Shown in pieces: positions 31,239 to 39,794 of a stretch of 64,000 bases of DNA. The first letter of the stretch is position 1; each line of letters opens with the position of its first letter. Source of the DNA: DASZIT01 sp963770635 (GTDB taxonomy: Bacteria > Actinomycetota > Acidimicrobiia > Acidimicrobiales > RAAP-2). The notes under the pieces were generated by a model. That model was not told where the DNA came from. It did not search any database and worked only from the letters and a program-made list of their open reading frames with translations. The position numbers were made by a program, and so were the translations under genes. The DNA lies in NCBI GenBank assembly GCA_963770635.1, contig CAVYQI010000002.1, positions 124,001 through 188,000 on the forward strand, given 5' to 3'.

Positions 31239-32771
31239 ATGACGGTGCCATCGGAGATGGACGGAACTGAGCGCTCGGCGACATTGGACGCGCCGTCACG
31301 GGACAAGCGGCGTCGCCTTTCGACCCTGGCGGCTGGGATCGCGCTGCTGGCGATGGTCGTCTCCGTGCCCTTCCCGTCTGGCAGGGCCCGGGCCGCGACA
31401 ACCAATCCATCGCAGAACGTCGCCGCCGACAGCAACAACCTGTTCAAAGCGACCGATGACGCTCGCCAGGGAGAAGGGGTGCCACCGTTGACGGTCAACC
31501 AGGCCGCCTTCGAAGGGTTGCCGATCATCGAGCAGGTCTTCACCTTGGTGAACTTGGAACGGACGGCCCGGGGCCTGCCGCCGATGATCGCGATGACCGG
31601 TCAGCTGAACGCGAGTGCCCAGCCAGGCGCCGATGCCGCGCAAGATCCCTTGGCCCCCCTGGTTCTCACCGGTGGCGGTCTTGTCGAGCAGTGGGGTTCG
31701 ATCTGGGCGGGCACCGGCTCGTCCTTGCTGGCCAACTACCTCTGGATGTACGACGACGGGTGGGGCGGTTCCACCGCGTTGACCTCCAACATCTTCTGCT
31801 CGCAACTGTTCAGCATCGGATGCTGGGGACACCGGGACATCATTTTGAGCCAGTACCCGACGTGTTCGGTACTGGGTAGCAACGGGCCGGCACCCACCCT
31901 GGTCATGGGGGTGGCTTACAGCCCCACCGGCGATCCTGGCGGATCGCTGACCGCCATCCTCGAGAGCACCTGCTCGGGACTACCTCCGGACGTGACCGTG
32001 ACCTGGGCCCAGATCGAACAGGTCCTGGACATGCCGTTGCCGGTGGTGGGAATGGCTCCGACGCCCGACGGGAGGGGCTACTGGCTGGCGCGGGGGAACG
32101 GAGCCGTTCTGGCCTTCGGCGATGCGCAGTACTACGGCTCTCTTGGCGCCGATGCCCTGAATCAGCCGGTGGTGGGGATCGCCTCGACCGCCGACGGGAG
32201 GGGCTACTGGTTGGTGGCCGCCGACGGGGGCGTCTTCTCCTTCGGCGACGCTCGCTTCTACGGTTCGACCGGCGCCATTCATCTCAACCAGCCTGTCGTC
32301 GGGATGGCCGGGGATCGAAGCGGGAGGGGCTACTGGTTGGTCGCCTCCGACGGGGGTCTGTTCGCGTTCGGAAACGCCACGTACCTCGGCTCCATGGGCG
32401 CGCATCCCCTCGACCAGCCCATCGTCGGTATGGCCGCCGATCCCGCCACCCGCGGCTACTGGTTGGTGGCCGCCGACGGGGGCGTCTTTGCCTTCCACGC
32501 GGCTTTCACGGGTTCCACCGGCGGCATGCGCCTCAACCGGCCCATCGTCGGGATGGAGGGCGCGCCCAACGGCCGCGGGTATCGACTGGTGGCATCCGAC
32601 GGCGGCGTGTTCTCCTTCAACGTGCCCTTCGAAGGTTCCGCCGGTGGAGCGCACCTATCACAGCCGATCGTGGGTACCGCAACTCAGAGCGAAAATGGCT
32701 ATTGGCTGGTTGGCGCGGACGGGAGTGTGTTCTCCTTCGGGTCGGCGCCGTACCTTGGCCGGGGGGCATGA
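31239..32771 (+). CDS. Secreted protein: CAP/SCP-like domain plus six 42-residue repeats
   Basis: The 510-residue protein has a signal peptide (RRLSTLAAGIALLAMVVSVPF, cleavage near ARAATT). Residues about 90-250 resemble a CAP (SCP/PR1) domain: FTLVNLERTARGLPPMIAMTGQLNASAQPGADAAQDP, then WGHRDIILSQYPTCSVLG and MGVAYSP. The usual first catalytic-site histidine is not obvious. From about residue 270 it carries the same GYWLVAADGGVFSFGDARFYGS repeats as the CHAP protein at 11115, again six copies. It is probably exported to the cell surface. The gene is preceded by a structured leader. Confidence 0.83.
   Translation: MTVPSEMDGTERSATLDAPSRDKRRRLSTLAAGIALLAMVVSVPFPSGRARAATTNPSQNVAADSNNLFKATDDARQGEGVPPLTVNQAAFEGLPIIEQVFTLVNLERTARGLPPMIAMTGQLNASAQPGADAAQDPLAPLVLTGGGLVEQWGSIWAGTGSSLLANYLWMYDDGWGGSTALTSNIFCSQLFSIGCWGHRDIILSQYPTCSVLGSNGPAPTLVMGVAYSPTGDPGGSLTAILESTCSGLPPDVTVTWAQIEQVLDMPLPVVGMAPTPDGRGYWLARGNGAVLAFGDAQYYGSLGADALNQPVVGIASTADGRGYWLVAADGGVFSFGDARFYGSTGAIHLNQPVVGMAGDRSGRGYWLVASDGGLFAFGNATYLGSMGAHPLDQPIVGMAADPATRGYWLVAADGGVFAFHAAFTGSTGGMRLNRPIVGMEGAPNGRGYRLVASDGGVFSFNVPFEGSAGGAHLSQPIVGTATQSENGYWLVGADGSVFSFGSAPYLGRGA
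32050..32760 (+). repeat. Tandem 126-bp repeats encoding 42-residue units
   Basis: GGCTACTGG recurs at 32076, 32202 and 32328, an exact 126-bp period, with two further units (one reading GGGTATCGA) and a final GGCTATTGG. Period and encoded motif equal those of the gene at 11115. Confidence 0.85.
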
Positions 32772-32821
32772 GGTGAGCAAGCATCGCGTCCGGATCTTGG
32801 TTGGCGTCGTAGGAGTGAGCA

Positions 32822-33619
32822 GTGCACATGGACATTGAAGCTGGATCAACCGGCGACTCGGATCTGTCGTTGAAGGCAACGCTGCCGTGTCGGCTCGACG
32901 ACAACCTCCTCGACTCGCCGACGGGACGAGCCACCCGAAAGCCGTCCGACCTCGCGCCGGTACCATCATCGATACCGCCGATTCCATCGATCCCGTCGGT
33001 CCGAACCGGGCGGCCTCGCGGGCGCAGCCCCGATCCGCTGGTGCGGCGGCAAGAGCTCTTGGCTGCGGCGATCCGCGCCGTGCATCGGCTGGGCCCGGGC
33101 GCGTCAATGGGGGATATCGCCGCCGAGGCCAATCTCACGAAACCGGTGGTGTATGCCTGCTTCCAGAGCAAAGCCGGGCTCGGCCGCGCCATCTTGGAGC
33201 ACTACCTCACTCAGGTCCGACGAGAGGCTCTGATCGCCATGGGCGGCGAAAGCAGCCAACGGGCGGTGGTCCGGGCCATCGTGGCGCCACTGGTGGCCTT
33301 CGTCGAGCGAGAGCCGGATGTCTACCGTTTCCTGATCGTCGCCCTGGAGACGTGTGCCGGCACTCGTTCCCCCTCGCTGTTCGGCCCGCTCGGTTTGTTG
33401 GCCGACCAGTTGTCGCTTGGCTTCGATACCGTGTTCAAGCGCAGTGGTGCCGACCCACGGCCGGCAGAGATGCTGGCGTATTCGGTGCTGGCCACGACGT
33501 TCGCCTCGGTCGAGTGGTGGGATCGCCAGACACCCCGCCTGACGTCGGCTGAGGAGATCACCGAGTGGGTCTCCGATTTCATCTGCGGCGGGCTCGCCGA
33601 AATCGCACTCGTCCAATGA
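32822..33619 (+). CDS. TetR-family transcriptional regulator
   Basis: This 265-residue protein has an unusual N-terminal extension of about 60 Pro/Ser/Ile-rich residues (SSIPPIPSIPSVRTGRPRGRS). The TetR domain follows: LLAAAIRAVHRLGPGASMGDIAAEANLTKPVVYACFQSKAGLGRAILEHYL. The C-terminal domain (FVEREPDVYRFLIVALE...ASVEWWDRQ) resembles TetR regulators of lipid genes. GTG 32822 has AGGAG upstream; an ATG two codons later is an alternative. It follows the CAP/repeat gene by 50 bp on the same strand. Target unknown. Confidence 0.88.
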   Translation: MHMDIEAGSTGDSDLSLKATLPCRLDDNLLDSPTGRATRKPSDLAPVPSSIPPIPSIPSVRTGRPRGRSPDPLVRRQELLAAAIRAVHRLGPGASMGDIAAEANLTKPVVYACFQSKAGLGRAILEHYLTQVRREALIAMGGESSQRAVVRAIVAPLVAFVEREPDVYRFLIVALETCAGTRSPSLFGPLGLLADQLSLGFDTVFKRSGADPRPAEMLAYSVLATTFASVEWWDRQTPRLTSAEEITEWVSDFICGGLAEIALVQ

Positions 33620-33667
33620 CTCTCTGGAGACCGTCTGGTCATCGGGTGAGCGGGATGGCTCCGGCGG

Positions 33668-34252
33668 TTAGTGGAGGTCTCCGGCTTGGGGTTGCAGATC
33701 TCGAAGCCGGCACCGGGCCCGATACGCCAATGCGGCCACCGCGTTCGGTGTCATGCCGACTTTCTCCGCCACATCCGCGGGTGTGCGTCGCTCGACCACG
33801 GTGAGCCACAGCACCCGACGCCAGCGCTCGGGAAGCTGGTCCCAGCCGATGACCCCAGGATCGAGCTCGGTCGGAGCGAAGGAGATGTCCTCGACGGAGT
33901 CGACCGCCGCATGATGATGGAGGTCCCATCGTTCAAGGACCGATCGACGCACCGACTCTCGTACCGCCAGGCGGGTCGCCACCGAGCACACGTACGCCCG
34001 AAAGGAACCGGTGACCGGCCCGTGGCCCGAACGGATGGCCCGCACCGTGGCCATGAACGCCTCGCTGGCGGCGTCACTCGGGTCGAGACAGCCGGCGATC
34101 CGGCGGGCGGCACCGCAGGCGCTGGGAAAGTGCTGGCGCCAAAGTTGAGCCATGGCCACTGGGTCGCCGTCCCGGACCTTGATGACCAACTCGATATCGG
34201 GCTTGGCCGTTCCGGATGCTTCCGTAGCCGAGCGTGGCTTGACATAAGTCAT
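33668..34252 (-). CDS. ECF-type sigma factor
   Basis: The protein of about 194 residues shows region 2 (IKVRDGDPVAMAQLWRQHFPSACGAARRIAGCLDPSDAASEAFMATVRAI, then SFRAYVCSVATRLAVRE) and region 4 (LPERWRRVLWLTVVERRTPADVAEKVGMTPNAVAALAYRARCRLRDLQ). I chose ATG 34252, which has GAGGTG upstream, over TTG 34276. In related systems a following gene encodes an anti-sigma factor; here the next gene is the convergent TetR regulator, so no anti-sigma partner is visible. Confidence 0.85.
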   Translation of the reverse strand: MTYVKPRSATEASGTAKPDIELVIKVRDGDPVAMAQLWRQHFPSACGAARRIAGCLDPSDAASEAFMATVRAIRSGHGPVTGSFRAYVCSVATRLAVRESVRRSVLERWDLHHHAAVDSVEDISFAPTELDPGVIGWDQLPERWRRVLWLTVVERRTPADVAEKVGMTPNAVAALAYRARCRLRDLQPQAGDLH

Positions 34253-34609
34253 AACTGGCACCTCGCTTTGGTTCAAACGAGTAGATGACCTGCCGGTGAA
34301 CTAGGTTACGCCAAATTCACTGAAATGCAATACCGGAATCGGAATGACAATCACATGCGCTCACCGTCCGTGACCCAATCCGTACGCAAGATCCCTGGGC
34401 CATTCACGTTGTGATTCGGGGGTGATTGCCGGGAATCGACGCCCGGAGAGCCGGTAAAGTTACCCCCGGTAACAACCGATAGTGAGCCGGGTATGCCTTG
34501 TCATTTCCAGGCCGTCGCACCATTTCGAAGATGCGACGGCCTCGTTGCTGAGGGGCGATCGGAGACGAATTGGTGCGACCAACGTACAGACTTGGGGGTG
34601 GTGTCCGTC
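34253..34609. promoter_or_regulatory. 357-bp divergent intergenic region with two strong dyads
   Basis: No credible gene is seen between the ECF sigma gene and the GGDEF-like gene. It holds a perfect palindrome GTTACC-CCC-GGTAAC (34459-34473) and an 11-bp perfect stem AGGCCGTCGCA/TGCGACGGCCT with a 12-nt loop (34509-34542). The first looks like an operator or ECF promoter element; the second would form a strong RNA hairpin in the leader of the plus-strand gene. The first 100 bp (34280-34380) are relatively AT-rich. Confidence 0.45.
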
Positions 34610-35377
34610 ATGGAGGGACCACGCGACCGCGACGATAACGGCGGTTCCCCAGGGGCGGAATCGCTGCGTCGCCGGTGGCAGGCTCAGAGCTACGAACGCA
34701 CCAATTTGGGCTGGGCAGAGTGGAACGACCCGGCCGTTGAGCAGGTCATCGACGATGTCACCGCCGGCCGGGACCCATGGCTTTCCTTGCGGGCACTGGT
34801 TCGAGCCCGGTCGAGGGCGGGCATAAGCATCCCGGTGGTCGTACTCGACCTCGGCGCCCTCCGCGACGTCGACACCACCGGAGGGACGAAGGCCCTGGCC
34901 AGCCTCGACGCCGCGGTGCTGCTGGAGGACTGGTACGAGGAGGATCTGGCTCGCCAACATCGGGAGTCCGTCCAGGACCCCTTGACCGGTCTGGCCACCT
35001 CCGAGTTCTTGAAGCAGTACTTGCGCCAGCTCTACCAATCGGTGGCCTCGCTGGCCTTGCCCGACTTCGGCCACCATCTGGTCATTGTCGACCTACCGAA
35101 GAAGCTGGCCGGTGCGAAGCTGATGTCCGCGCAGCTGGCCTCCGCCTCGCTTCTCACCCAGCAGTTCGATCAGGGCTGGACGATCGCGGTGTTCAATCCG
35201 CACCGACAGGGGGTGCTGGCCAGCGGCATCTACGTGGCCCATCCCGAGCTCGAAGCCATGCTCCACCAGCTGGAAGAGTTCCCGGACGGAGCAAAGCCCT
35301 CGGTATCCAGTGTCGATTTGCCCCCCAGCGCGATCGAAGCCTGCGACCTGGTCGACACGCTCAGAAGCGGCGAATGA
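34610..35377 (+). CDS. Degenerate GGDEF-like protein
   Basis: From ATG 34610 (GGGGGTGG about 8 bp upstream) the product is about 255 residues. Near residue 120, after an acidic helix, it reads SVQDPLTGLATSEFLKQYLRQLY, matching the start of diguanylate cyclase GGDEF domains (DPLTGLxNRxxL). However, no GG(D/E)EF motif follows, and the metal-binding strand is HLVIVDLP. It therefore should not make c-di-GMP and may bind a nucleotide or act as a signalling partner. The N-terminal half (WAEWNDPAVEQVIDDVTAGRDPW) is unfamiliar. Confidence 0.65.
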   Translation: MEGPRDRDDNGGSPGAESLRRRWQAQSYERTNLGWAEWNDPAVEQVIDDVTAGRDPWLSLRALVRARSRAGISIPVVVLDLGALRDVDTTGGTKALASLDAAVLLEDWYEEDLARQHRESVQDPLTGLATSEFLKQYLRQLYQSVASLALPDFGHHLVIVDLPKKLAGAKLMSAQLASASLLTQQFDQGWTIAVFNPHRQGVLASGIYVAHPELEAMLHQLEEFPDGAKPSVSSVDLPPSAIEACDLVDTLRSGE

Positions 35378-35443
35378 ACTGCCGCTAGGGCGACCTCGGA
35401 CTCAGGGTCATTTCGGTCCGAGCCGCCCACCGCCACAGGAGGT

Positions 35444-35740
35444 TCAGGGATGAGAAGGGGCCGGTGGTGCGCCTTCGAGCTCGAAGAAGAGATCGTCGGC
35501 GTAGCACCACCACCAGTCCTCACCCGGCTCGTAGGAGCGGATGAGCGGATGGTCGTGATGCTCGTGCCAGTGGGCGGTGGCGTGCTTGTTGGGCGACTGG
35601 TCACAGCAACCGACATGCCCACAGCGCATGCACATCCGGAGGTGCATCCAGGTGCCGCCGATGCGGAGGCAGTCCTCACAGCCCGGGCTCGACGGCTCCA
35701 CGTCGGCGACGGTGTCGAGGTGGCCACAGGTTTGGGGCAC
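35444..35740 (-). CDS. UBP-type zinc finger protein
   Basis: This is a small 98-residue protein with Cys/His ligands in the ZnF-UBP order: CGHLDTV, CEDCLRIGGTWMHLRMCMRCGHVGCCDQSPNKHATAHWHEHHDHPL. In eukaryotes this fold binds the free C-terminus of ubiquitin. Actinobacteria commonly carry single-domain versions, often near oxidoreductases, with unknown role. The start is GTG 35740. It lies 38 bp beyond the end of the DUF5996 gene on the same strand, so it may be the last gene of that unit. Confidence 0.88.
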   Translation of the reverse strand: MPQTCGHLDTVADVEPSSPGCEDCLRIGGTWMHLRMCMRCGHVGCCDQSPNKHATAHWHEHHDHPLIRSYEPGEDWWWCYADDLFFELEGAPPAPSHP

Positions 35741-35778
35741 GTATCAGCTCCTCACTTCGGGCCGCAGATGGCCACGGC

Positions 35779-36717
35779 TCACCATTCGGCTCCGCCTACC
35801 TCGAGCGCGGCCCGATCCCAGCGGGCCAGGTCGGCGGCGGCGTTGTAGGTGCTCTGGAAGAAGGTGGACAACAGCGCGTCGGGGTCCTTGGCGGTGCGCA
35901 CCGCCTGGTAGGGGAGCAGGAACTCACCGAGCTCCTTGTCGAAGTAGGCCGCCTCCGGCTGCACGTCCCATTCCGCGAACCCGTCGGGAGTCGGATAGGC
36001 GTAGGCGTAGAAGGAGCCCTCGGCACTCCCCCCCGGCCAGTACCCGCAACTGCTGCACTCATGGCTATAGGCGAGCTCCTGCACCCAGTCGGGGCAGTTG
36101 GGCACCCCTCCGGGGTGTTTGGGGGCCACCCGACCCGAGAACCGGGTGACGGCCATGTCGAAACCTCCCCAGAAGAAGTGCACGGGGCTGACCTTGCCTT
36201 GGAACCCGGCCCGGAACCGCACCATGACCCGGTGGATCTGCACCAGCGCCAGCCAGAAACGGTTGACGGCGGCCGCATCGTAGGAGTGGTGCTGGGTGTC
36301 GTCCGGGAAGGGAATCGATTTGACCACCTCTTGGGGCTGGGTCCAGATCCTCAGCGGGACCCCGAGATCGCGAAGGGCGGCCATGGTCGCTCGGTAGAAG
36401 TCGGCCACCGAACGCGGCTCCAGCTGGACCAGTCGGACCTCGCCATCGGTCGCCCGGATGGCGAGCACGTGGTCGATGAAGTCGAACTCGATCTCCAGGT
36501 CCCGGCCGTCGGCGTGTAGCAGGGAGGTGGTCAATCCGCGGGCCGACAGGTAGAGGGTGACCTGCCACCAGTGGTTGATCATCGGCTCGAGCGCCATCCG
36601 GACCTTGCCGATCACCTGGGTCCACATGTGGAGGGTGATCCGGGTGTCCTCCCAGTCGGCCAGGGTCAGCTGCGGCCAGGCCGGGGCGATATCGGTTGCC
36701 GCCGACGGGGGGTTCAC
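35779..36717 (-). CDS. DUF5996 family protein
   Basis: The product of about 312 residues begins at GTG 36717, whose bases overlap the DUF2630 stop (GTGA). Features are WPQLTLADWEDTRITLHMWTQVIGKVRMALEPMINHWWQVTLYLSARGLTTS at the start, HFFWGGFDMAVTRFSGR in the middle, and SHECSSCGYWPGG near the end, which match the uncharacterised DUF5996 family. Rich in Trp and His, it is likely a soluble enzyme-like protein. The frame is open far upstream (to 38148), but that is antisense to pirin. Confidence 0.82.
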   Translation of the reverse strand: MNPPSAATDIAPAWPQLTLADWEDTRITLHMWTQVIGKVRMALEPMINHWWQVTLYLSARGLTTSLLHADGRDLEIEFDFIDHVLAIRATDGEVRLVQLEPRSVADFYRATMAALRDLGVPLRIWTQPQEVVKSIPFPDDTQHHSYDAAAVNRFWLALVQIHRVMVRFRAGFQGKVSPVHFFWGGFDMAVTRFSGRVAPKHPGGVPNCPDWVQELAYSHECSSCGYWPGGSAEGSFYAYAYPTPDGFAEWDVQPEAAYFDKELGEFLLPYQAVRTAKDPDALLSTFFQSTYNAAADLARWDRAALEVGGAEW

Positions 36718-36956
36718 TGCTGATAACCCTCGACGACCCCTTCCGGACGCACCACCGCCTCGTCGGGGTCCTGGCCGGCAGCCCGGCGGGCCCGGCGTTG
36801 CCGGAGCAGGTCCCAGCACTCGTCGAGGGCCACCTCCACCGCATGGAGCCGCTTCTGCTCGTCTTCGCTCAGCCCGTTGCCGGCATGGGAGAGTTCGAGT
36901 TGGTGTTCTTCGTCGGCCAGTGTGCTGATGCGGTGCACGATCTCGGCATCGTCCAT
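36714..36956 (-). CDS. DUF2630 family protein
   Basis: The 80-residue protein is nearly all helical: MDDAEIVHRISTLADEEHQLELSHAGNGLSEDEQKRLHAVEVALDECWDLLRQRRARRAAGQDPDEA. This matches DUF2630, a small helical-hairpin family of actinobacteria. AGGAGG lies upstream of the ATG. Its stop overlaps the DUF5996 start, so the pair is co-translated. Confidence 0.87.
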   Translation of the reverse strand: MDDAEIVHRISTLADEEHQLELSHAGNGLSEDEQKRLHAVEVALDECWDLLRQRRARRAAGQDPDEAVVRPEGVVEGYQQ

Positions 36957-37149
36957 GGGGACACCTCCTGGATTGGAGTCCCATTATGCCGTGGGCGGCA
37001 GTTTTGCCGCTCGGGGTGACACGGCCCGGGGGCGGATCGGGGGACGTCCACCAAAACGACCGACCCGGGTACTCTCGTCGGAGAGGCCGCATTCCGACCG
37101 GAGATATCGGGAAGGATCCCTGTTGGCCGCCCAGTTGAGAGGAGACCTC

Positions 37150-38160
37150 ATGCCCGCGGTGACCGTCGACGATCTGAGCACCCTGCCCCACATCCCCGAC
37201 CCCGATGGCCCATCGACGACCGAGCGACCGGTGGTGTCGGTGACCACCGCGCCGAGCGGCTTCGAGGGCGAGGGGTTCCCGGTCCGGCGGGCGTTCGCGG
37301 GGATGAGCCTGGCCGCCCTCGATCCGTTCGTGCACATGGATCAGATGGGCGAGGTGAACTACGCCCCCGGGGAGCCGAAGGGGACACCGTGGCACCCGCA
37401 CCGGGGGTTCGAGACGGTGACCTACATGATCGACGGGACCTTCGCCCACCAGGATTCGAACGGCGGTGGCGGCCTCATCACCAACGGCGACACCCAGTGG
37501 ATGACCGCCGGTGGCGGGATCCTGCACATCGAGACGCCGCCCGAGGAGCTGGTGGTCTCCGGTGGACAGTTCCACGGGATCCAGTTGTGGGTCAACCTGC
37601 CGGCCTCGGACAAGATGATCCCGCCGGCCTATCAGGGAATCGAAGCCGGGGACGTGACCCTGCTCTCCACCCCCGACGGTGGAGCCCTGGTGCGGGTGAT
37701 CGCCGGAAAGGTCGGGGAACACGGCGGACCCGGCTCGACCCACACCCCGATGGCGTTGATGCACGCCACCCTGGCGGCCGGGGCCCAGCTGCGACTCCCC
37801 TGGGATCCCACCTTCAACGCCCTGGTCTACCTTCTGGCCGGATCGGGTCGGGTAGGGACCGAGGGCCGGCCGGTGCAGGTCGGCCAGCTGGCTGCCTTCG
37901 GGCCCGGCGACTGGATCACCGTCCGGGCCGACGACGACGGGGATTCGCGCCATGGCAAACTCGACATCCTGGTGCTCGGCGGCCAACCCATTCGTGAGCC
38001 GGTTGAGCACTACGGGCCGTTCGTGATGAACACCCGGGCCGAGATCCAACAGGCCATGGACGACTTCCAGGCCGGCCGACTCGGCACCATCCCCGAGGAT
38101 GCGCTGATGCCCCACGTGCCCGATCCCAATCCCGTACGCTCCGAGCACACCGGGATATGA
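37150..38160 (+). CDS. Pirin family protein
   Basis: The 336-residue bicupin has FDPFVHMDQMGEVNYAPGEPKGTPWHPHRGFETVTYMIDGTFAHQDS-like pirin motifs, with metal-binding histidines in HPHRG and in the segment before DTQWMTAGGGILHIE. GAGAGGAGA precedes ATG 37150. Pirins act as quercetinase-like dioxygenases or redox-sensing regulators. The C-terminal third (RAEIQQAMDDFQAGRLG) is the usual pirin_C end. It stands alone, divergent from the DUF2630/DUF5996 unit. Confidence 0.92.
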   Translation: MPAVTVDDLSTLPHIPDPDGPSTTERPVVSVTTAPSGFEGEGFPVRRAFAGMSLAALDPFVHMDQMGEVNYAPGEPKGTPWHPHRGFETVTYMIDGTFAHQDSNGGGGLITNGDTQWMTAGGGILHIETPPEELVVSGGQFHGIQLWVNLPASDKMIPPAYQGIEAGDVTLLSTPDGGALVRVIAGKVGEHGGPGSTHTPMALMHATLAAGAQLRLPWDPTFNALVYLLAGSGRVGTEGRPVQVGQLAAFGPGDWITVRADDDGDSRHGKLDILVLGGQPIREPVEHYGPFVMNTRAEIQQAMDDFQAGRLGTIPEDALMPHVPDPNPVRSEHTGI

Positions 38161-38216
38161 ACCGAACTGGTCGAAATCGGCTTCCTGCCTTCTGCCGGGG
38201 GCCGCTCGGTTAAGCG

Positions 38217-38699
38217 CTAGGCAAGTCGGGCCCTCAGTTCGTCACGTGGAATGCCTTCCCTTGAAAAGAGAGGGCGGCACGGAACTCGTGAGAGCCACAC
38301 CGCCAGGTCGACAAGGTCGATGTCGTCGTGGCTCCACCGGTAATTGTCGGCGAGATGACCGAACTCGTTCATGGTGCCCAAGACACTTCGGCTTGCGGTC
38401 CTGGCCAACGTCTGCTCATTCATCGCCGCCGACTCGGCACGGATAGCGGAATCGGGTACCCCGAGGCAGCCCGCGACCTGAGCAAACATCGAAGGAAAAC
38501 TGGCGAGGACGGATGAGGCCGGTGCCAAGGGGAGAAAGACAGGCAAAAGCGAAAGCTCGTTGACGAAGACTGCAACCTGAGGACGCCAGAACCATGCGTT
38601 CGCATACCAGTCGCCGAGCTGCCCGTCGGACACAAACCCAACATCACTCGGACGCCCGACCCGGGCCAGGAATTTCTTGGTCCCTCGAACGATGACCAC
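38217..38699 (-). CDS. DUF6933-like protein
   Basis: The product of about 160 residues (GTG 38699) starts VVIVRGTKKFLARVG and continues LGDWYANAWFWRPQVAVFVNELSLLPVFLPLAPASSVLASFP, then ARTASRSVLGTMNEFGHLADNY. This is the pattern of the DUF6933 family, whose members occur in variable genomic regions, often beside small HTH or plasmid-stability genes. Function is unknown. It is divergent from two short coupled genes (38805 and 38963), one with a helix-turn-helix. Confidence 0.75.
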   Translation of the reverse strand: MVIVRGTKKFLARVGRPSDVGFVSDGQLGDWYANAWFWRPQVAVFVNELSLLPVFLPLAPASSVLASFPSMFAQVAGCLGVPDSAIRAESAAMNEQTLARTASRSVLGTMNEFGHLADNYRWSHDDIDLVDLAVWLSRVPCRPLFSREGIPRDELRARLA

Positions 38700-38804
38700 C
38701 GCCAGCAGTCTGTTCGCCAGCTCAAACGCGGTCCAGCCGGCTTGCTCCCCTCCAGGATTTCTGGCCTGGTCCGGATTGAACCGCAGGTGGCTACAATTGG
38801 GCCA

Positions 38805-38966
38805 ATGGTCAGAGTCGAGCTTGAACGAATAGAAGCACTCGAGCTTCTCGGGATGACCTTGGCGCACCTCAACGAGGCCGAGGCGAGGGCTGACGTGTCA
38901 CCCCGAATACCGATGCTGATGGCAATTCGGGACAAGCTCGCCGTCGGACTACGGGAGGAACCATGA
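38805..38966 (+). CDS. Short helical protein coupled to HTH gene
   Basis: The 53-residue product from ATG 38805 (VRVELERIEALELLGMTLAHLNEAEARADVSPRIPMLMAIRDKLAVGLREEP) is predicted helical and acidic. Its stop overlaps the following ATG (ATGA), so the two are co-translated. The frame is open to 38742. The place fits a small antitoxin or partner protein; no family recognised. Confidence 0.5.
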   Translation: MVRVELERIEALELLGMTLAHLNEAEARADVSPRIPMLMAIRDKLAVGLREEP

Positions 38967-39227
38967 GCTACTCCCATACCGAAGCATCCGCCGCGGCTTC
39001 CGCGATGGACAAGTTCAGAGCCGGAGAAGCGGGCGAGGTGGGCGCCGCGCTCGTAGTCGTCGGCCTGAGCTCAGAGAGAGCCGCCAAGGAATCGCGGTAT
39101 CCGCGACGACATGATTCGAGTTGCGCATCGGGCCGGCGCTTCGATCCGCCAGCTCGCCGAGGTATCAGGGCTCGGTCGCAAGACCGTGACCGCCATCGTC
39201 TCCTCCAATGCCCGCCGGCCGGACTGA
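38963..39227 (+). pseudogene. Small helix-turn-helix protein, frameshifted
   Basis: The first frame gives MSYSHTEASAAASAMDKFRAGEAGE and on to SERAAKE. The continuation in another frame is RGIRDDMIRVAHRAGASIRQLAEVSGLGRKTVTAIVSSNARRPD, a classic HTH (SIRQLAEVSGLGRKTV) ending at TGA 39225-39227. One extra base near 39092 separates them. Restored, the protein would be about 87 residues and would suit a DNA-binding antitoxin-like regulator. Confidence 0.6.
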
Positions 39228-39313
39228 TCGCTGCGTGCCGGCCTCGATGTCACTTGACCGATACTGATCGGAGGAGCGACGCTGAGCTGGAAAGTCGATA
39301 CGAGGAGGCCCGA

Positions 39314-39754
39314 ATGGACGCCGATCAGCCAGTATTGAACCTCACCACGGTGATCGTGCGGGACATGGACAAGACACTCGCCTTCTATGGGCTACTCGGA
39401 TTGACCAGCGATGCCGAACCCGGATCGCCGCACGCGTCGGTCTCTTTCCCCAACGGTGTGTCACTGGATTTCGATACCGTCGAGTTCGTACCCATGTGGG
39501 ACTCCGGCTGGACGGGAACCACCGGAGGGAGCACCCTCTTGAACTTTTCGGTGGCATCCCGGGACGGTGTCGACGGCTTCTACGCGAAATTGACCCAGGC
39601 GGGCTACGCCGGCCGTCAGCAACCCTTTGACGCCTTCTGGGGTGCCCGCTACGCCATCGTGGACGATCCCGACGGCAACGGTGTCGGGCTGATGAGCCCC
39701 ATCGACGACTCCCGCAAGACCTGGCCACCCGAACCCCCGCCGTCCGGCCGCTAA
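39314..39754 (+). CDS. VOC family protein
   Basis: The 146-residue single VOC module reads LNLTTVIVRDMDKTLAFYGLLGLTSD at the start and RYAIVDDPDGNGVGLMSP at the end, as in glyoxalase-like proteins. GAGGAGG precedes ATG 39314. A charged, Pro-rich end (KTWPPEPPPSGR) is typical of actinobacterial members. The activity is not determinable from the sequence. Confidence 0.85.
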   Translation: MDADQPVLNLTTVIVRDMDKTLAFYGLLGLTSDAEPGSPHASVSFPNGVSLDFDTVEFVPMWDSGWTGTTGGSTLLNFSVASRDGVDGFYAKLTQAGYAGRQQPFDAFWGARYAIVDDPDGNGVGLMSPIDDSRKTWPPEPPPSGR

Positions 39755-39794
39755 CCGGCGCGGTCGGCAGGAGGTCGGGGCGGACCGGAATCCC

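Noticed and set aside
35779..38148. Extended 789-codon version of the DUF5996 protein
   Set aside because: The extension is antisense to pirin and DUF2630 is encoded in another frame; GTG 36717 overlaps the DUF2630 stop.
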